Counted from the stretch's first letter, positions 17,699 to 26,708 are shown. The stretch: 53,712 bases of DNA from Wenyingzhuangia aestuarii (GCF_011927765.1 NZ_JAATJG010000017.1:1-53712), one strand, 5' to 3'. Notes: a model not told the origin generated them from the sequence alone. A program made the numbers and translations.

Positions 17699-18481
17699 AT
17701 GAATCAACCATTAGCATATGTGCACCCAGGGGCAAAAATAGCTCGTAATGTTGTTATTGAACCATTTACAACCATTCATAACAATGTAAAAATAGGTTCA
17801 GGAACATGGATAGGGTCTAATGTAACTATTATGGAAGGAGCTGTAATTGGAGAAAATTGTAAAATTTTTCCTGGAGCAGTAATATCTGCAATGCCACAAG
17901 ATTTAAAATACGACGGAGAGGAAACATCTACTATTATTGGTAACAATGTTACTATTAGAGAGTGTGTAACCATTAACCGTGGTACTACAGATAGAATGAA
18001 AACCGTAATTGGAGACAATTGTTTAATTATGGCCTACTGTCACGTAGCTCATGATTGTATTGTTGGAGACAATTGTATTTTTTCTAACGGAAGTACTTTA
18101 GCAGGACATGCAAACGTAGGAAACAATGTTATTTTAGCAGGTATGACTGCAATTCATCAGTTTTGTTCTATTGGAGACCATGCTTTTGTAACCGGTGGTT
18201 CTTTGGTAAGAAAAGATGTTCCTCCGTTTGTAAAAGCAGCAAGAGAGCCTTTATCTTATGTAGGAATAAATTCTGTAGGATTAAGAAGAAGAGGTTTTTC
18301 TACAGATAAAATTAGAGAGATTCAAAACATATATAGAATCTTATTCCAAAGTACTTATAATAATACGCAAGCAATTCGAATTATTGAAGCTGAAATGGAA
18401 GCAACAAGTGAAAGAGATGATATCATTAAATTCATCCAAAATTCACAAAGAGGAATCATGAAAGGATATTTTAGTAATTAA
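17699..18481 (+). CDS. lpxA: UDP-GlcNAc acyltransferase
   Basis: First lipid A enzyme: moves a 3-hydroxyacyl group from ACP to UDP-GlcNAc. 260 residues of hexapeptide repeats, starting AYVHPGAKIARNVVIEPF, with YCHVAHDCIVGDNCIFSNG (catalytic His region), LAGHANVG and LAGMTAIHQFCSIGDHAFV, then a C-terminal helical bundle (RRRGFSTDKIREIQNIYR). Starts four bases after lpxC/fabZ, so translation is probably coupled. Confidence 0.96.
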   Translation: MNQPLAYVHPGAKIARNVVIEPFTTIHNNVKIGSGTWIGSNVTIMEGAVIGENCKIFPGAVISAMPQDLKYDGEETSTIIGNNVTIRECVTINRGTTDRMKTVIGDNCLIMAYCHVAHDCIVGDNCIFSNGSTLAGHANVGNNVILAGMTAIHQFCSIGDHAFVTGGSLVRKDVPPFVKAAREPLSYVGINSVGLRRRGFSTDKIREIQNIYRILFQSTYNNTQAIRIIEAEMEATSERDDIIKFIQNSQRGIMKGYFSN

Positions 18482-18497
18482 GAATAAAAAATTATAG

Positions 18498-19064
18498 ATG
18501 GCAACAACATCAGATATTAGAAACGGATTGTGTATTGTATACAATAGCGATACTTACAAAGTAGTAGAGTTTCAACACGTAAAGCCAGGAAAAGGACCTG
18601 CATTTGTAAGAACTAAATTAAAAAGTTTAACATCAGGTAAAGTAATTGATAATACTTTTTCTGCTGGACACAAAATAGACGAAGTAAGAGTAGAAACTAG
18701 AAAGTACCAGTATTTATATGCAGAAGGTGATACTTTTAACTTTATGAATACAGATGATTACAACCAAATCACTTTGGAAAGATCAGCTTTAGATGCTCCA
18801 GATTTATTAAAAGAAGGAGAAATAGTTACTATTATTGTACGGTCTGAAGATGAAATGCCATTATCGGTAGATATGCCTCAATCTGTAATTTTAGAAGTTA
18901 CTTACACAGAGCCAGGTATTAAAGGAAATACAGCTACAAATGCAACCAAACCTGCAACGGTAGAAACAGGAGCATCTGTAAACGTACCCTTGTTTATTAA
19001 TGAAGGAGACAAAATTAAAATTGAAACTGCAAAAGGAACTTATCAAGAAAGAATTAAGTCTTAA
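18498..19064 (+). CDS. efp: Elongation factor P
   Basis: Relieves ribosome stalling at polyproline. 188 residues with three beta-barrel domains. The tip loop of domain I, KPGKGPAFVRTKLK, has Lys32 at the position that is modified in many species; the modification used here cannot be read from the window. Domain III ends in the signature NVPLFINEGDKIKIET. Last gene of the lipid A group, followed by a strong terminator. Confidence 0.96.
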   Translation: MATTSDIRNGLCIVYNSDTYKVVEFQHVKPGKGPAFVRTKLKSLTSGKVIDNTFSAGHKIDEVRVETRKYQYLYAEGDTFNFMNTDDYNQITLERSALDAPDLLKEGEIVTIIVRSEDEMPLSVDMPQSVILEVTYTEPGIKGNTATNATKPATVETGASVNVPLFINEGDKIKIETAKGTYQERIKS

Positions 19065-19087
19065 AGTATTGCAATTAAATAAATTGT

Positions 19088-19123
19088 AAAAGCCCAAAAC
19101 AAAATATCGTTTTGGGCTTTTGT
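19088..19123 (+). terminator. Terminator after efp
   Basis: Perfect 13-bp stem AAAAGCCCAAAAC (19088-19100) / GTTTTGGGCTTTT (19109-19121), loop of 8 nt and a short T-rich tail. Confidence 0.88.
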
Positions 19124-19193
19124 TATAAAATTAGCACAGTTTTACAATTCTGTGATAAAAAAAATAAAAGAAGATATATTGTAAACAAATATT

Positions 19194-19201
19194 TATATTT
19201 G
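19194..19201 (+). promoter_or_regulatory. Likely -7 box for sucD
   Basis: TATATTTG, an exact TAnnTTTG, 35 nt upstream of the sucD ATG in the only gap behind it. Confidence 0.55.
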
Positions 19202-19236
19202 TTCGCAACGAATTTTCAATAAAAAAATAAAATTAA

Positions 19237-20121
19237 ATGAGTGTTTTAGTAAATAAGGATTCTAAAATTATAGTTCAAGGATTTACTGGGAGTGAAGGAA
19301 CTTTCCATGCTTCTCAAATGATTGAATACGGAACAAACATCGTAGGTGGAGTTACTCCAGGAAAAGGAGGACAAGAACACTTAGGTAAACCTGTTTTTAA
19401 CACTGTACAAGATGCAGTTGTAAAAGCTGGAGCCGATACTACTATTATTTTTGTACCACCAGCATTTGCTGCGGATGCAATTATGGAAGCTGCAGAAGCA
19501 GGTATTAAAGTAATTATTTGTATTACTGAAGGTATTCCTGTAGCAGACATGGTAAAAGTAAAAGGATACTTAGAAGGAAAAGAAGCTCGTTTAATAGGAC
19601 CTAACTGTCCAGGAGTTATTACTCCAGGAGAAGCTAAGGTTGGTATTATGCCAGGTTTTATTTTTAAGAAAGGTAATGTTGGTATTGTTTCAAAATCAGG
19701 AACGTTAACTTACGAAGCTGCTGACCAAGTTGTAAAACAAGGTTACGGTATTACAACAGCAATTGGTATTGGTGGAGATCCAATTATTGGAACTACAACT
19801 AAAGAAGCTGTTGAAATGTTAATGAATGACCCAGAAACAGAAGCAATTGTAATGATTGGTGAAATTGGAGGTCAGTTAGAGGCTGAAGCTGCAAGATGGG
19901 TAAAAGCTGATGGTAACAGAAAACCAGTTGTAGGATTTATTGCTGGACAAACTGCACCTGCAGGACGTACTATGGGACATGCTGGAGCTATTGTAAGTGG
20001 TGAAGGAGAATCTGCACAAGCTAAAATGGAAATATTAGCAGAAAACGGAATTCACGTTGTTGCATCACCTGCAAAAATTGGAGAAGCTATTGCTAGCGTA
20101 TTGGCTAAAGTAGCTCAATAA
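19237..20121 (+). CDS. sucD: Succinyl-CoA synthetase, alpha subunit
   Basis: TCA-cycle enzyme subunit that carries the phosphohistidine intermediate and binds CoA. 294 residues. Seen: [69 protein letters not shown], and the phosphohistidine loop [18 protein letters not shown] with His248. The beta subunit gene sucC is not adjacent, a common arrangement in Bacteroidetes. Followed 23 bp later by fabG. Confidence 0.96.
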   Translation: MSVLVNKDSKIIVQGFTGSEGTFHASQMIEYGTNIVGGVTPGKGGQEHLGKPVFNTVQDAVVKAGADTTIIFVPPAFAADAIMEAAEAGIKVIICITEGIPVADMVKVKGYLEGKEARLIGPNCPGVITPGEAKVGIMPGFIFKKGNVGIVSKSGTLTYEAADQVVKQGYGITTAIGIGGDPIIGTTTKEAVEMLMNDPETEAIVMIGEIGGQLEAEAARWVKADGNRKPVVGFIAGQTAPAGRTMGHAGAIVSGEGESAQAKMEILAENGIHVVASPAKIGEAIASVLAKVAQ

Positions 20122-20144
20122 GAATACTAGAAAGAAACTATTTT

Positions 20145-20894
20145 ATGGGATTATTAGAAAATAAAACAGCAATTATTACCGGAGCGACTAGAGGAATTGG
20201 TAAAGGAATTGCTTTAGAATTTGCAAAGCAAGGTGCTAATGTTGCTTTTACTTATAGTTCATCTGTAGAGGCTGCAAATGCTTTAGAAGCAGAATTAGCT
20301 GCTATGGGAGTAAAAGCAAAAGGATATCAATCTAACGCTGCAGATTTTGATGCTGCTCAAGCTCTAGCTGCAGACGTATTAAAAGAATTTGGTACTATTG
20401 ATGTGTTAATCAACAATGCAGGAATTACCAAAGACAATTTATTAATGCGTATTTCAGAAGATGATTTTGATAAAGTAATTGAGGTAAACTTAAAATCGGT
20501 ATTTAACTTAACCAAAGCTGTTATTCGTCCTATGATGAAACAAAGAGCTGGATCTATTATTAACATGAGTTCTGTAGTAGGAGTTCAAGGAAATGCAGGT
20601 CAAACTAATTATGCTGCTTCTAAAGCAGGAATGTTAGGGTTTAGTAAATCGGTAGCTTTAGAATTAGGATCAAGAAACATTCGTTGTAATTCAATAGCTC
20701 CAGGGTTTATTGAAACTGAAATGACAGCTAAGTTAGATGAAGCTGTTGTAGATGGATGGAGACAAGCTATTCCTTTAAAAAGAGGAGGTCAACCAGAAGA
20801 TATTGCAAATGCATGTGTGTTTTTAGCTTCTGATATGTCTGCATATATTACAGGGCAAACATTAAATGTTGATGGTGGTATGATTACTGCTTAA
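20145..20894 (+). CDS. fabG: 3-oxoacyl-ACP reductase
   Basis: Short-chain dehydrogenase that reduces 3-oxoacyl-ACP with NADPH in fatty acid synthesis. 249 residues. Rossmann motif ITGATRGIGKGIA (about 11-23), NNAGITKDNLLMR, the Ser143-Tyr156-Lys160 triad in NMSSVVGVQGN...NYAASK, and the C-terminal YITGQTLNVDGGM. A tight match to FabG rather than to other short-chain dehydrogenases. A terminator follows. Confidence 0.94.
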   Translation: MGLLENKTAIITGATRGIGKGIALEFAKQGANVAFTYSSSVEAANALEAELAAMGVKAKGYQSNAADFDAAQALAADVLKEFGTIDVLINNAGITKDNLLMRISEDDFDKVIEVNLKSVFNLTKAVIRPMMKQRAGSIINMSSVVGVQGNAGQTNYAASKAGMLGFSKSVALELGSRNIRCNSIAPGFIETEMTAKLDEAVVDGWRQAIPLKRGGQPEDIANACVFLASDMSAYITGQTLNVDGGMITA

Positions 20895-20916
20895 TACAAA
20901 TAAAATAATAATTTTT

Positions 20917-20954
20917 AAACTGCCCTAAAGCATTGACTTTAGGGCAGTTTTTTT
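20917..20954 (+). terminator. Terminator after fabG
   Basis: Perfect 14-bp stem AAACTGCCCTAAAG (20917-20930) / CTTTAGGGCAGTTT (20937-20950), loop CATTGA, then a T-run. Confidence 0.9.
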
Positions 20955-20977
20955 ATATTTATACAAACCTATTTTAC

Positions 20978-21556
20978 ATGACTATTTCTGACGTTAAAGA
21001 GAAAATTTTAGCAAATACATGGAAACCTTTAAAGTTGTTTTCTTACCAATACAAACGATCTGATGGTAACGTAGTAAAACAAGTAAGAGAAGTTTACGAT
21101 AAAGGTGATGGAGCAGCAGTTTTTATGTACAATAAAACCACAAAAAAAGTGCTGTTAACTCAGCAGTTTAGAATGCCAGCTTATATTAATGGATTACCAG
21201 GTGGAATAGTTACAGAAGTTCCTGCAGGAATGTTAGATAAAGACGATCCAGAAACATGTATTATAAGAGAAATAGAAGAAGAAACAGGTTATAAAGTACC
21301 CAGTGTTACTAAAGTAAGAGACTGTTTTATGACTCCAGGTGCGGTTACCGAAATAACTCATATGTTTATTGCTGAATACAATGAATCTATGAAAGTTTCC
21401 AAAGGGGGGGGATTAGAAAATGAACAAGAAGACATTCTTGTTTTTGAGATGAGTTTTGATGAAGTTAAAAGAAGCGTAGAAAACAATGAAATTAAAGATG
21501 CAAAAACATTAATTTTGTTACAATATGCATGGATTCATAATTTATTAAACGATTAA
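20978..21556 (+). CDS. nudK: Nudix hydrolase, NudK-like GDP-mannose pyrophosphatase
   Basis: A 192-residue Nudix hydrolase that, by resemblance to E. coli NudK, splits GDP-mannose into mannose-1-phosphate and GMP. The match runs through VREVYDKGDGAAVFMYN, LLTQQFRMPAY, the Nudix box AGMLDKDDPETCIIREIEEE, TPGAVTEITHMFIAEY and the C-terminal NNEIKDAKTLILLQYA. I start it at ATG 20978 (MTISDVKEKI) because the frame upstream runs back into the fabG terminator. A run of eight G at 21404-21411 encodes the Gly-rich SKGGGLENEQE loop and is striking in this AT-rich DNA. Confidence 0.88.
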   Translation: MTISDVKEKILANTWKPLKLFSYQYKRSDGNVVKQVREVYDKGDGAAVFMYNKTTKKVLLTQQFRMPAYINGLPGGIVTEVPAGMLDKDDPETCIIREIEEETGYKVPSVTKVRDCFMTPGAVTEITHMFIAEYNESMKVSKGGGLENEQEDILVFEMSFDEVKRSVENNEIKDAKTLILLQYAWIHNLLND

Positions 21557-21599
21557 ACACAATTAATAACGTAAATTACAACTAAAATAAAGGATTATA

Positions 21600-22064
21600 A
21601 TGGAGAAAGTAATAATCAATAGCTTTGAAGATTTTAAAGCTTATGAAGGTAAAGAGATTGGTGTTTCTGATTATTTAGAAATTCCACAAGACAGAATCAA
21701 TCAATTTGCAGATGCAACATTGGATCATCAATGGATTCATTGCGATGCTGAAAAAGCAAAAGATGGTCCTTTTGGAACTCCTATAGCTCATGGTTATTTA
21801 ACACTTTCTTTAATGCCCTATTTATGGGAGCAAATAATAGAAGTAAACAACAGTAAAATGTTGGTGAACTATGGTATTGAAAAATTAAGGTTTAACAAAC
21901 CAGTTACGGTTAATAGCAAGGTTAGATTAAGAACTAAATTAAAATCTATAGAGAATTTAAGAGGTATTTCTAAAGCCGTATTATCTATTAATATAGAAAT
22001 AGAAGGAGAACGCAAAACAGCTTTAGATGCTGATATTGTATTCTTATATCACTTTGTAAACTAA
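21600..22064 (+). CDS. MaoC-like hydratase/dehydratase
   Basis: A 154-residue single hot-dog protein of the MaoC/(R)-enoyl-CoA hydratase family. The active-site stretch FADATLDHQWIHCDAEKAKD has the catalytic Asp and His, followed by GPFGTPIAHGYLTLSLMPYL. It likely hydrates a trans-2-enoyl-CoA or dehydrates the hydroxyacyl form; the chain length is unknown. Followed after three bases by a small unknown gene and then an SPFH-family gene, probably one transcript. Confidence 0.88.
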   Translation: MEKVIINSFEDFKAYEGKEIGVSDYLEIPQDRINQFADATLDHQWIHCDAEKAKDGPFGTPIAHGYLTLSLMPYLWEQIIEVNNSKMLVNYGIEKLRFNKPVTVNSKVRLRTKLKSIENLRGISKAVLSINIEIEGERKTALDADIVFLYHFVN

Positions 22065-22067
22065 GAA

Positions 22068-22340
22068 ATGCATACTACAGAAGAAGTAAAACAGTTAGTG
22101 CAACAAAACATTCATCAAATTAAAATTAGTGAATTTGTAGCAGAAGGAGGGTGGCCAAATATAGATGCTATAGATGTTGCTATTTTTAGTCAAGTAGAAG
22201 AAAATGAGCTAGAAACAATTAGTTTGCATATTTTGTATACTGTAGACAAAGCAGGTTGTTGTTTTATACCCGGAGGAGAAGAACAGAAGAGATTGCCTAA
22301 AGTAGTAACAATCTTTAATAATAGCGTTAAAATTTTATAA
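22068..22340 (+). CDS. Small protein of unknown function
   Basis: A 90-residue protein I do not recognise. It is predicted soluble, acidic and without a signal peptide. It contains FVAEGGWPNIDAIDVAIFSQ and a central Cys pair in VDKAGCCFIPGGEEQKRLPK. It is tightly packed, 3 bp after the MaoC-like gene and 1 bp before the SPFH-family gene, and codon use resembles its neighbours, which supports it as a real gene. The context suggests a link to membrane or lipid function but gives no more. Confidence 0.7.
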   Translation: MHTTEEVKQLVQQNIHQIKISEFVAEGGWPNIDAIDVAIFSQVEENELETISLHILYTVDKAGCCFIPGGEEQKRLPKVVTIFNNSVKIL

Positions 22341-22341
22341 A

Positions 22342-23172
22342 ATGAATAACAATCAAAGTTTGAATATCCCTAAAGGACTTCCATTAATTATTATCATTGC
22401 AGTTGTAGTGATTGTATTTATTTCCAAATCGGCTTTAACCATAGATTCTGGTAAAGCAGGAGTTTTGTACAAAACTTTTGATGGTGGTGTAGTTACCGAT
22501 GAGCCAGCTTTAGGAGAAGGATTTCATTTAATAGCTCCTTGGAATAAGGTGATTGTTTATGAAGTTCGTCAACAAGAATTATTCGAAAAAATGAAGGTTT
22601 TATCTTCTAACGGATTGGATATTATATTAGAAGTAACTGCTTGGTATTTACCTCAAAAAGATAAAATAGGTAGATTACATCAGCAAAAAGGTCAAAGTTA
22701 TTTAGAATCGGTTATTAAGCCTTCTTTAAGATCTGCAGCACGTTCTGTAGTAGGTAGGTATACCCCTGAACAAATTTATTCTAGTAAAAGAGATGTAATT
22801 CAGGAAGAAATTTTTGCAGAAACTAAAAAGATTTTAGATGATCAGTTTATTCAGTTAAATGATGTTTTGGTGAGAGATGTAACGTTGCCTCCAACAATTA
22901 AAACAGCCATTGAAAACAAATTAAAACAAGAGCAAGAGTTTTTAGAATATGAGTTTAGATTAGAAAAAGCTCATAAAGAAGCGGAACGTCAAAAAATTGA
23001 TGCAGAAGGAAAAGCTATTGCGAACAAAATTTTAAGTGAATCTTTAACTGATAAAATTTTAATGGAAAAAGGAATTGAAGCTACTAAAGAGTTAAGTAGT
23101 TCTCCAAATGCCAAAGTAATTGTAATAGGTTCTGGTAAAGCAGGATTGCCTATTATATTAGGAAATCAATAA
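22342..23172 (+). CDS. SPFH/Band 7 (prohibitin-like) membrane protein
   Basis: A 276-residue membrane-anchored scaffold protein. A single N-terminal hydrophobic segment (about 12-30, LPLIIIIAVVVIVFIS) is followed by an SPFH domain (about 40-215) with SGKAGVLYKTFDGGV, GEGFHLIAPWNKVIVYEVR and VLVRDVTLPPTIKTAIENK. A charged, coiled-coil-forming stretch (EQEFLEYEFRLEKAHKEAER, continuing QKIDAEGKA) comes next. Prohibitin-like oligomers organise membrane microdomains. Its role here is inferred from family only. A terminator follows. Confidence 0.9.
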   Translation: MNNNQSLNIPKGLPLIIIIAVVVIVFISKSALTIDSGKAGVLYKTFDGGVVTDEPALGEGFHLIAPWNKVIVYEVRQQELFEKMKVLSSNGLDIILEVTAWYLPQKDKIGRLHQQKGQSYLESVIKPSLRSAARSVVGRYTPEQIYSSKRDVIQEEIFAETKKILDDQFIQLNDVLVRDVTLPPTIKTAIENKLKQEQEFLEYEFRLEKAHKEAERQKIDAEGKAIANKILSESLTDKILMEKGIEATKELSSSPNAKVIVIGSGKAGLPIILGNQ

Positions 23173-23188
23173 GATAAACCACATAGTT

Positions 23189-23228
23189 AAAAAAGCCTTC
23201 ACTAATTTAGTGAAGGCTTTTTTTTTGT
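23189..23228. terminator. Bidirectional terminator between SPFH and ACT-domain genes
   Basis: Long stem AAAAAAGCCTTCACTAA / TTAGTGAAGGCTTTTTT centred at 23206, with T-runs on both strands. It serves the two convergent genes. Confidence 0.88.
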
Positions 23229-23249
23229 TAAAATTATAAAAAAAGAAAC

Positions 23250-23909
23250 TTAATTCTTTTTCATATCTATTAAAATAGAAAAGGTTTTGTTAATGTCTTC
23301 TTCCTTAACTACAATAGTAATTTCGTGTGTGGTAGATATAATTTCTTGTACAGGAATATCTGCCCAAGCTAATTGTTTTAAAATAAAATAATAAATTCCA
23401 GATTGCTGAGAATTGGACTTTGGCAACTTAATGGTAATAGAAGCTAATTCTTTAGAAGAAGATAATAATTGCTCCGTTTTAAAAATTTGAGTAACCTTAT
23501 CGTGTAATTTTTTACTGGTGATTAAATTCGTCTCAAAAATACCTTGGGAAATGGTAAAGAAATAGTCTTTGTCTTCACCAAATTCATGAATCAAATCTGA
23601 AATACATTTTAACAACGTTGGAGTGTTTTTAAATGTAAAATTTCCTAGGTCAGAACGCACAATAAAATCACCTAAAGTAAGGGTTATTTTCTTGATGTTC
23701 TTCCTTATTTTTAAAATACTGGACGGAGATAGTCTGTTGATAGCCATCATGATAGCTCCAGATTTTACATCTTTATTTAAATCTTTTTCAACGTCTGGCT
23801 GAATCACTCTAGCCAAAGATGAAACGTTGATTAATTTGTCATTTAAAGCCTCTTCTAAGAAAGGTGTTTTTCTAATAATTCCCTCTACAGATTCTTGTAT
23901 GGTTTTCAT
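23250..23909 (-). CDS. ACT-domain protein divergent from lysC
   Basis: A 219-residue cytoplasmic protein with no catalytic motif I can see. The C-terminal half resembles the paired ACT domains of aspartokinases: IYYFILKQLAWADIPVQEII...HEITIVVKEEDINKTFSIL. The N-terminal half is helical (VSSLARVIQPDVEKDLNKDV). ACT domains bind amino acids, and the gene is divergent from aspartokinase, with 148 bp between their start codons. It may sense an aspartate-family amino acid; that is inference. Confidence 0.7.
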   Translation of the reverse strand: MKTIQESVEGIIRKTPFLEEALNDKLINVSSLARVIQPDVEKDLNKDVKSGAIMMAINRLSPSSILKIRKNIKKITLTLGDFIVRSDLGNFTFKNTPTLLKCISDLIHEFGEDKDYFFTISQGIFETNLITSKKLHDKVTQIFKTEQLLSSSKELASITIKLPKSNSQQSGIYYFILKQLAWADIPVQEIISTTHEITIVVKEEDINKTFSILIDMKKN

Positions 23910-24057
23910 ACGTGTTCAAATTTTAACAATTCGTATTAAGATGTAAAGATATTATTATTTTTTTGTTCAAATAAGACATTTGTGAAACCTTTGCATTTTT
24001 ATTGCAAATATTTTTTTTTGGATAAAAATTAAATAACTGAAACTAGAAACAACTATT

Positions 24058-25374
24058 ATGAAAGTATTAAAATTTGGAGGTACTTCTGTTGGGAGCCCAA
24101 AGAGTATAAGGGAAGTGGCTAACATTGTTAGAAATGTTGAGGGGAAAAAGACAGTGGTCTTATCTGCAATGTCTGGGACTACAAATTCATTACACGAAGT
24201 TGCCGATCATATCATCAATTATAGAGAAGAGGAAGCAAATGACTTAATTAACGATTTAATTGCTAAATACGTTGATGTAGTAAATGAGTTGTTATCAGAA
24301 AAAGCGAATCAAGATGAAGCAATTGCTTTGGTTTCTGATCGTTTTGAGTTTATTAGAGAACATATTGGTATTGAAATTCCATCTTCTCAAATAGAAAAAA
24401 ATATTGTGGCACAAGGAGAAGTTTTATCAACTAACTTGTTCAATTTTCATTTAAAAGAAGTTGGAGCTAGCGCATTGTTAGTATCTGCTTTTGATTTTAT
24501 GGCTATTGATGAAGCTAACGAACCTGTAATTTCTAAAATTACAGAAGAGTATGGTAAAATTGTTGCTGCTAACCCAACTACAGAAATTTTTGTAACACAA
24601 GGGTATGTTTGTAACAGCCACACTGGTAAAATAGACAACTTAAAAAGAGGGGGATCTGACTATTCTGCTTCTTTAATTGGTGCTGCTATTGTTGCTGAAG
24701 AAATTCAAATTTGGACAGATATTGATGGAATGCACAATAACGATCCTCGTTTTGTAGAGAACACCTTTTCTTTAAAAGAAATTTCTTTTGATGAGGCAGC
24801 AGAGTTGGCTTATTTTGGAGCTAAAATTTTACATCCGCAATCTGTAATACCTGCACGCAAAGCTAATGTGCCTGTATTGTTAAAAAACACATTTGAGCCA
24901 GATGCACCAGGAACAATTATTAAAAATTGTAAAGTACCAAGCGGAGTAAGAGCTATTGCAGCCAAAGATGGTATTACAGCAATAAAGATTAAGTCTTTCC
25001 GTATGTTAATGGCTTACGGTTTCTTAAAAGGGGTATTTGAGGTGTTTGAGAAGTATAAAACTTCTATAGATATGATTACCACATCAGAAGTTGCAGTTTC
25101 TGTTACTATTGATGATATTACTCATTTAAACGAAATTGTTGCAGAGTTACAAGAGATTGGTTCTGTTGACGTAGATACTGATTTAAGTATTGTTTGTTTG
25201 GCAGGAGATTTTTCTGAGCAAAACGCGGGTTCTAGCACAGCTATTTTTAGCAGTTTGTCTAACATTCCTATTCGTATGATTTCTTATGGAGGTTCTAATT
25301 ACAACGTTTCGTTGGTAATTAATACAGAGAATAAGAAAGAAGCATTAGTAGCGTTAAATAATGGTTTATTTTAG
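24058..25374 (+). CDS. lysC: Aspartate kinase
   Basis: Phosphorylates aspartate at the start of the lysine, threonine, methionine and diaminopimelate pathways. 438 residues, monofunctional. Kinase domain: KFGGTSVGSPKSIREV at the N-terminus, VVLSAMSGTTNSLHEVADH, GEVLSTNLF, LKRGGSDYSASLIGAAI, IWTDIDGMHNNDPR and AAELAYFGAKILHPQ. Two ACT domains follow from about residue 305 (FEKYKTSIDMITTSEVAVSV and ISYGGSNYNVSLVI), the site of feedback control. No riboswitch-like structure is visible in front of it. Confidence 0.95.
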   Translation: MKVLKFGGTSVGSPKSIREVANIVRNVEGKKTVVLSAMSGTTNSLHEVADHIINYREEEANDLINDLIAKYVDVVNELLSEKANQDEAIALVSDRFEFIREHIGIEIPSSQIEKNIVAQGEVLSTNLFNFHLKEVGASALLVSAFDFMAIDEANEPVISKITEEYGKIVAANPTTEIFVTQGYVCNSHTGKIDNLKRGGSDYSASLIGAAIVAEEIQIWTDIDGMHNNDPRFVENTFSLKEISFDEAAELAYFGAKILHPQSVIPARKANVPVLLKNTFEPDAPGTIIKNCKVPSGVRAIAAKDGITAIKIKSFRMLMAYGFLKGVFEVFEKYKTSIDMITTSEVAVSVTIDDITHLNEIVAELQEIGSVDVDTDLSIVCLAGDFSEQNAGSSTAIFSSLSNIPIRMISYGGSNYNVSLVINTENKKEALVALNNGLF

Positions 25375-25420
25375 TAGATAATTATTTTTAATTTGAGGTG
25401 TTCAAATCAAAAAATAGTTT

Positions 25421-25428
25421 TATTTTTG
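25421..25428 (+). promoter_or_regulatory. Likely -7 box for the 53-residue membrane protein
   Basis: TATTTTTG fits TAnnTTTG and lies 35 nt before the ATG at 25464, after the lysC stop. Confidence 0.45.
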
Positions 25429-25463
25429 CAATTATAAAACACGAACAAAAGATTTAAGATAAA

Positions 25464-25625
25464 ATGGATATTTCACAATTCTCAGGATTTTTAGCATTCT
25501 TATTTGTATTTACAGCTGGATTTTGGTTGTTAATTTTCTTATTAACATTTGTAGTTCCTTATTGGATTACAGGAACTATTATAGAAAACATCAAATTAAA
25601 AGCAGAAGCTAAAAAGAATAAATAG
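25464..25625 (+). CDS. Small membrane protein, 53 residues
   Basis: A short open frame starting MDISQFSGFLAFLFVFTAGF and ending with a basic, lysine-rich tail (KLKAEAKKNK). It has one long or two short hydrophobic segments (about residues 7-34) and the turn PYWITGTIIEN. It has its own promoter-like box upstream and a strong terminator right after it, which supports it as a real, separately transcribed gene. I do not recognise the family. The topology would leave the basic tail in the cytoplasm. Confidence 0.7.
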   Translation: MDISQFSGFLAFLFVFTAGFWLLIFLLTFVVPYWITGTIIENIKLKAEAKKNK

Positions 25626-25648
25626 TAAAATATTTCATTCAACAATAT

Positions 25649-25684
25649 AAAAGCCTAGTAGAAAAATTCTACTAGGCTTTTTTT
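25649..25684 (+). terminator. Terminator after the small membrane protein gene
   Basis: Perfect 15-bp stem AAAAGCCTAGTAGAA (25649-25663) / TTCTACTAGGCTTTT (25667-25681), loop AAA, T-tail. Confidence 0.9.
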
Positions 25685-25732
25685 ATGGTGCCTCCATTGC
25701 CTTTTGTATCTTTATTTTATTAGAATAGAACT

Positions 25733-26707
25733 ATGAACTTACAGTTTACTCAAACCTTACTTAGTAGTACTAAAGCTAGCAATGCTCTGGAATTAGAAGT
25801 AATTCAAACCTTGTGGAGTGGTTATGGTAAAATTGTACGTTATCAACTTTTAGATAGTCCTATTGAGCAAGCAGTTGTTAAATGGGTACAGTTGCCTAAG
25901 CAACAAAAACATCCTAGAGGGTGGAATACCAATTTGTCACACAGGAGAAAAGTAAAATCGTATCAGGTAGAAACTAACTTTTACAAAACCTATGCAAGTC
26001 GGTGTGATGCATCTTGTAGAATTCCCCAACTATATGCTTTTGATACTTATAAGGATGATGTTTTATTAGTTTTAGAAGATCTAGACTTGGCAGGTTTTTC
26101 TGCTAGGGTTCATTCTGTTTCTTGGCATCATATAAATGCATGTGTACAATGGTTGGCAAATTTTCATGCTACATTTTTACAGCAACAACCTAAAGAATTG
26201 TGGCAGGTAGGAACATATTGGCACTTAGAAACCAGGCCCGAGGAACTAGCCGTTTTAGATGATAAGGCTTTAAAGAAAGTTGCTGCTAAAATTGATGAAA
26301 AATTAAACAACGCTAGGTACACAACTTTTGTACATGGAGATGCTAAATTGGCTAATTTTTGTTTTTCAGAAGATGGTGTAAAAGTAGCTGCTGTGGATTT
26401 TCAATATGTTGGTGGTGGTTGTGGAATGAAAGATCTAGCTTATTTTATGGGAAGTTGTTTGTCTGAAGAAGATTGTAGAGAATATGAGCCAGAAATTTTA
26501 GATTTATATTTTAACTGTTTAGAAAAAGCAATACTAGTTAAAAAGATAGCAGTTGATTTTAAGGAAGTAGAAAAAGAATGGAGAAGTTTGTTCCCTGTAG
26601 CATGGACAGATTTTCATCGATTTTTAAAAGGATGGAGTCCTTCTCATTGGAAAATTAATAGTTACAGTGAGCAAGTAGCACAACAAGTAATTAAAGCATT
26701 AAAATAA
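25733..26707 (+). CDS. Small-molecule phosphotransferase, EcKinase/choline-kinase-like
   Basis: A 324-residue kinase of the aminoglycoside phosphotransferase / ecdysteroid-kinase-like group. The catalytic loop is [17 protein letters not shown] (HxDxxxxN) and the metal-binding Asp is in [26 protein letters not shown] corresponds to the hinge. The substrate is unknown. It is followed one base later by an inositol-monophosphatase-family gene, so a kinase and a phosphatase for small phosphorylated molecules are coupled. Confidence 0.8.
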   Translation: MNLQFTQTLLSSTKASNALELEVIQTLWSGYGKIVRYQLLDSPIEQAVVKWVQLPKQQKHPRGWNTNLSHRRKVKSYQVETNFYKTYASRCDASCRIPQLYAFDTYKDDVLLVLEDLDLAGFSARVHSVSWHHINACVQWLANFHATFLQQQPKELWQVGTYWHLETRPEELAVLDDKALKKVAAKIDEKLNNARYTTFVHGDAKLANFCFSEDGVKVAAVDFQYVGGGCGMKDLAYFMGSCLSEEDCREYEPEILDLYFNCLEKAILVKKIAVDFKEVEKEWRSLFPVAWTDFHRFLKGWSPSHWKINSYSEQVAQQVIKALK

Positions 26708-26708
26708 T

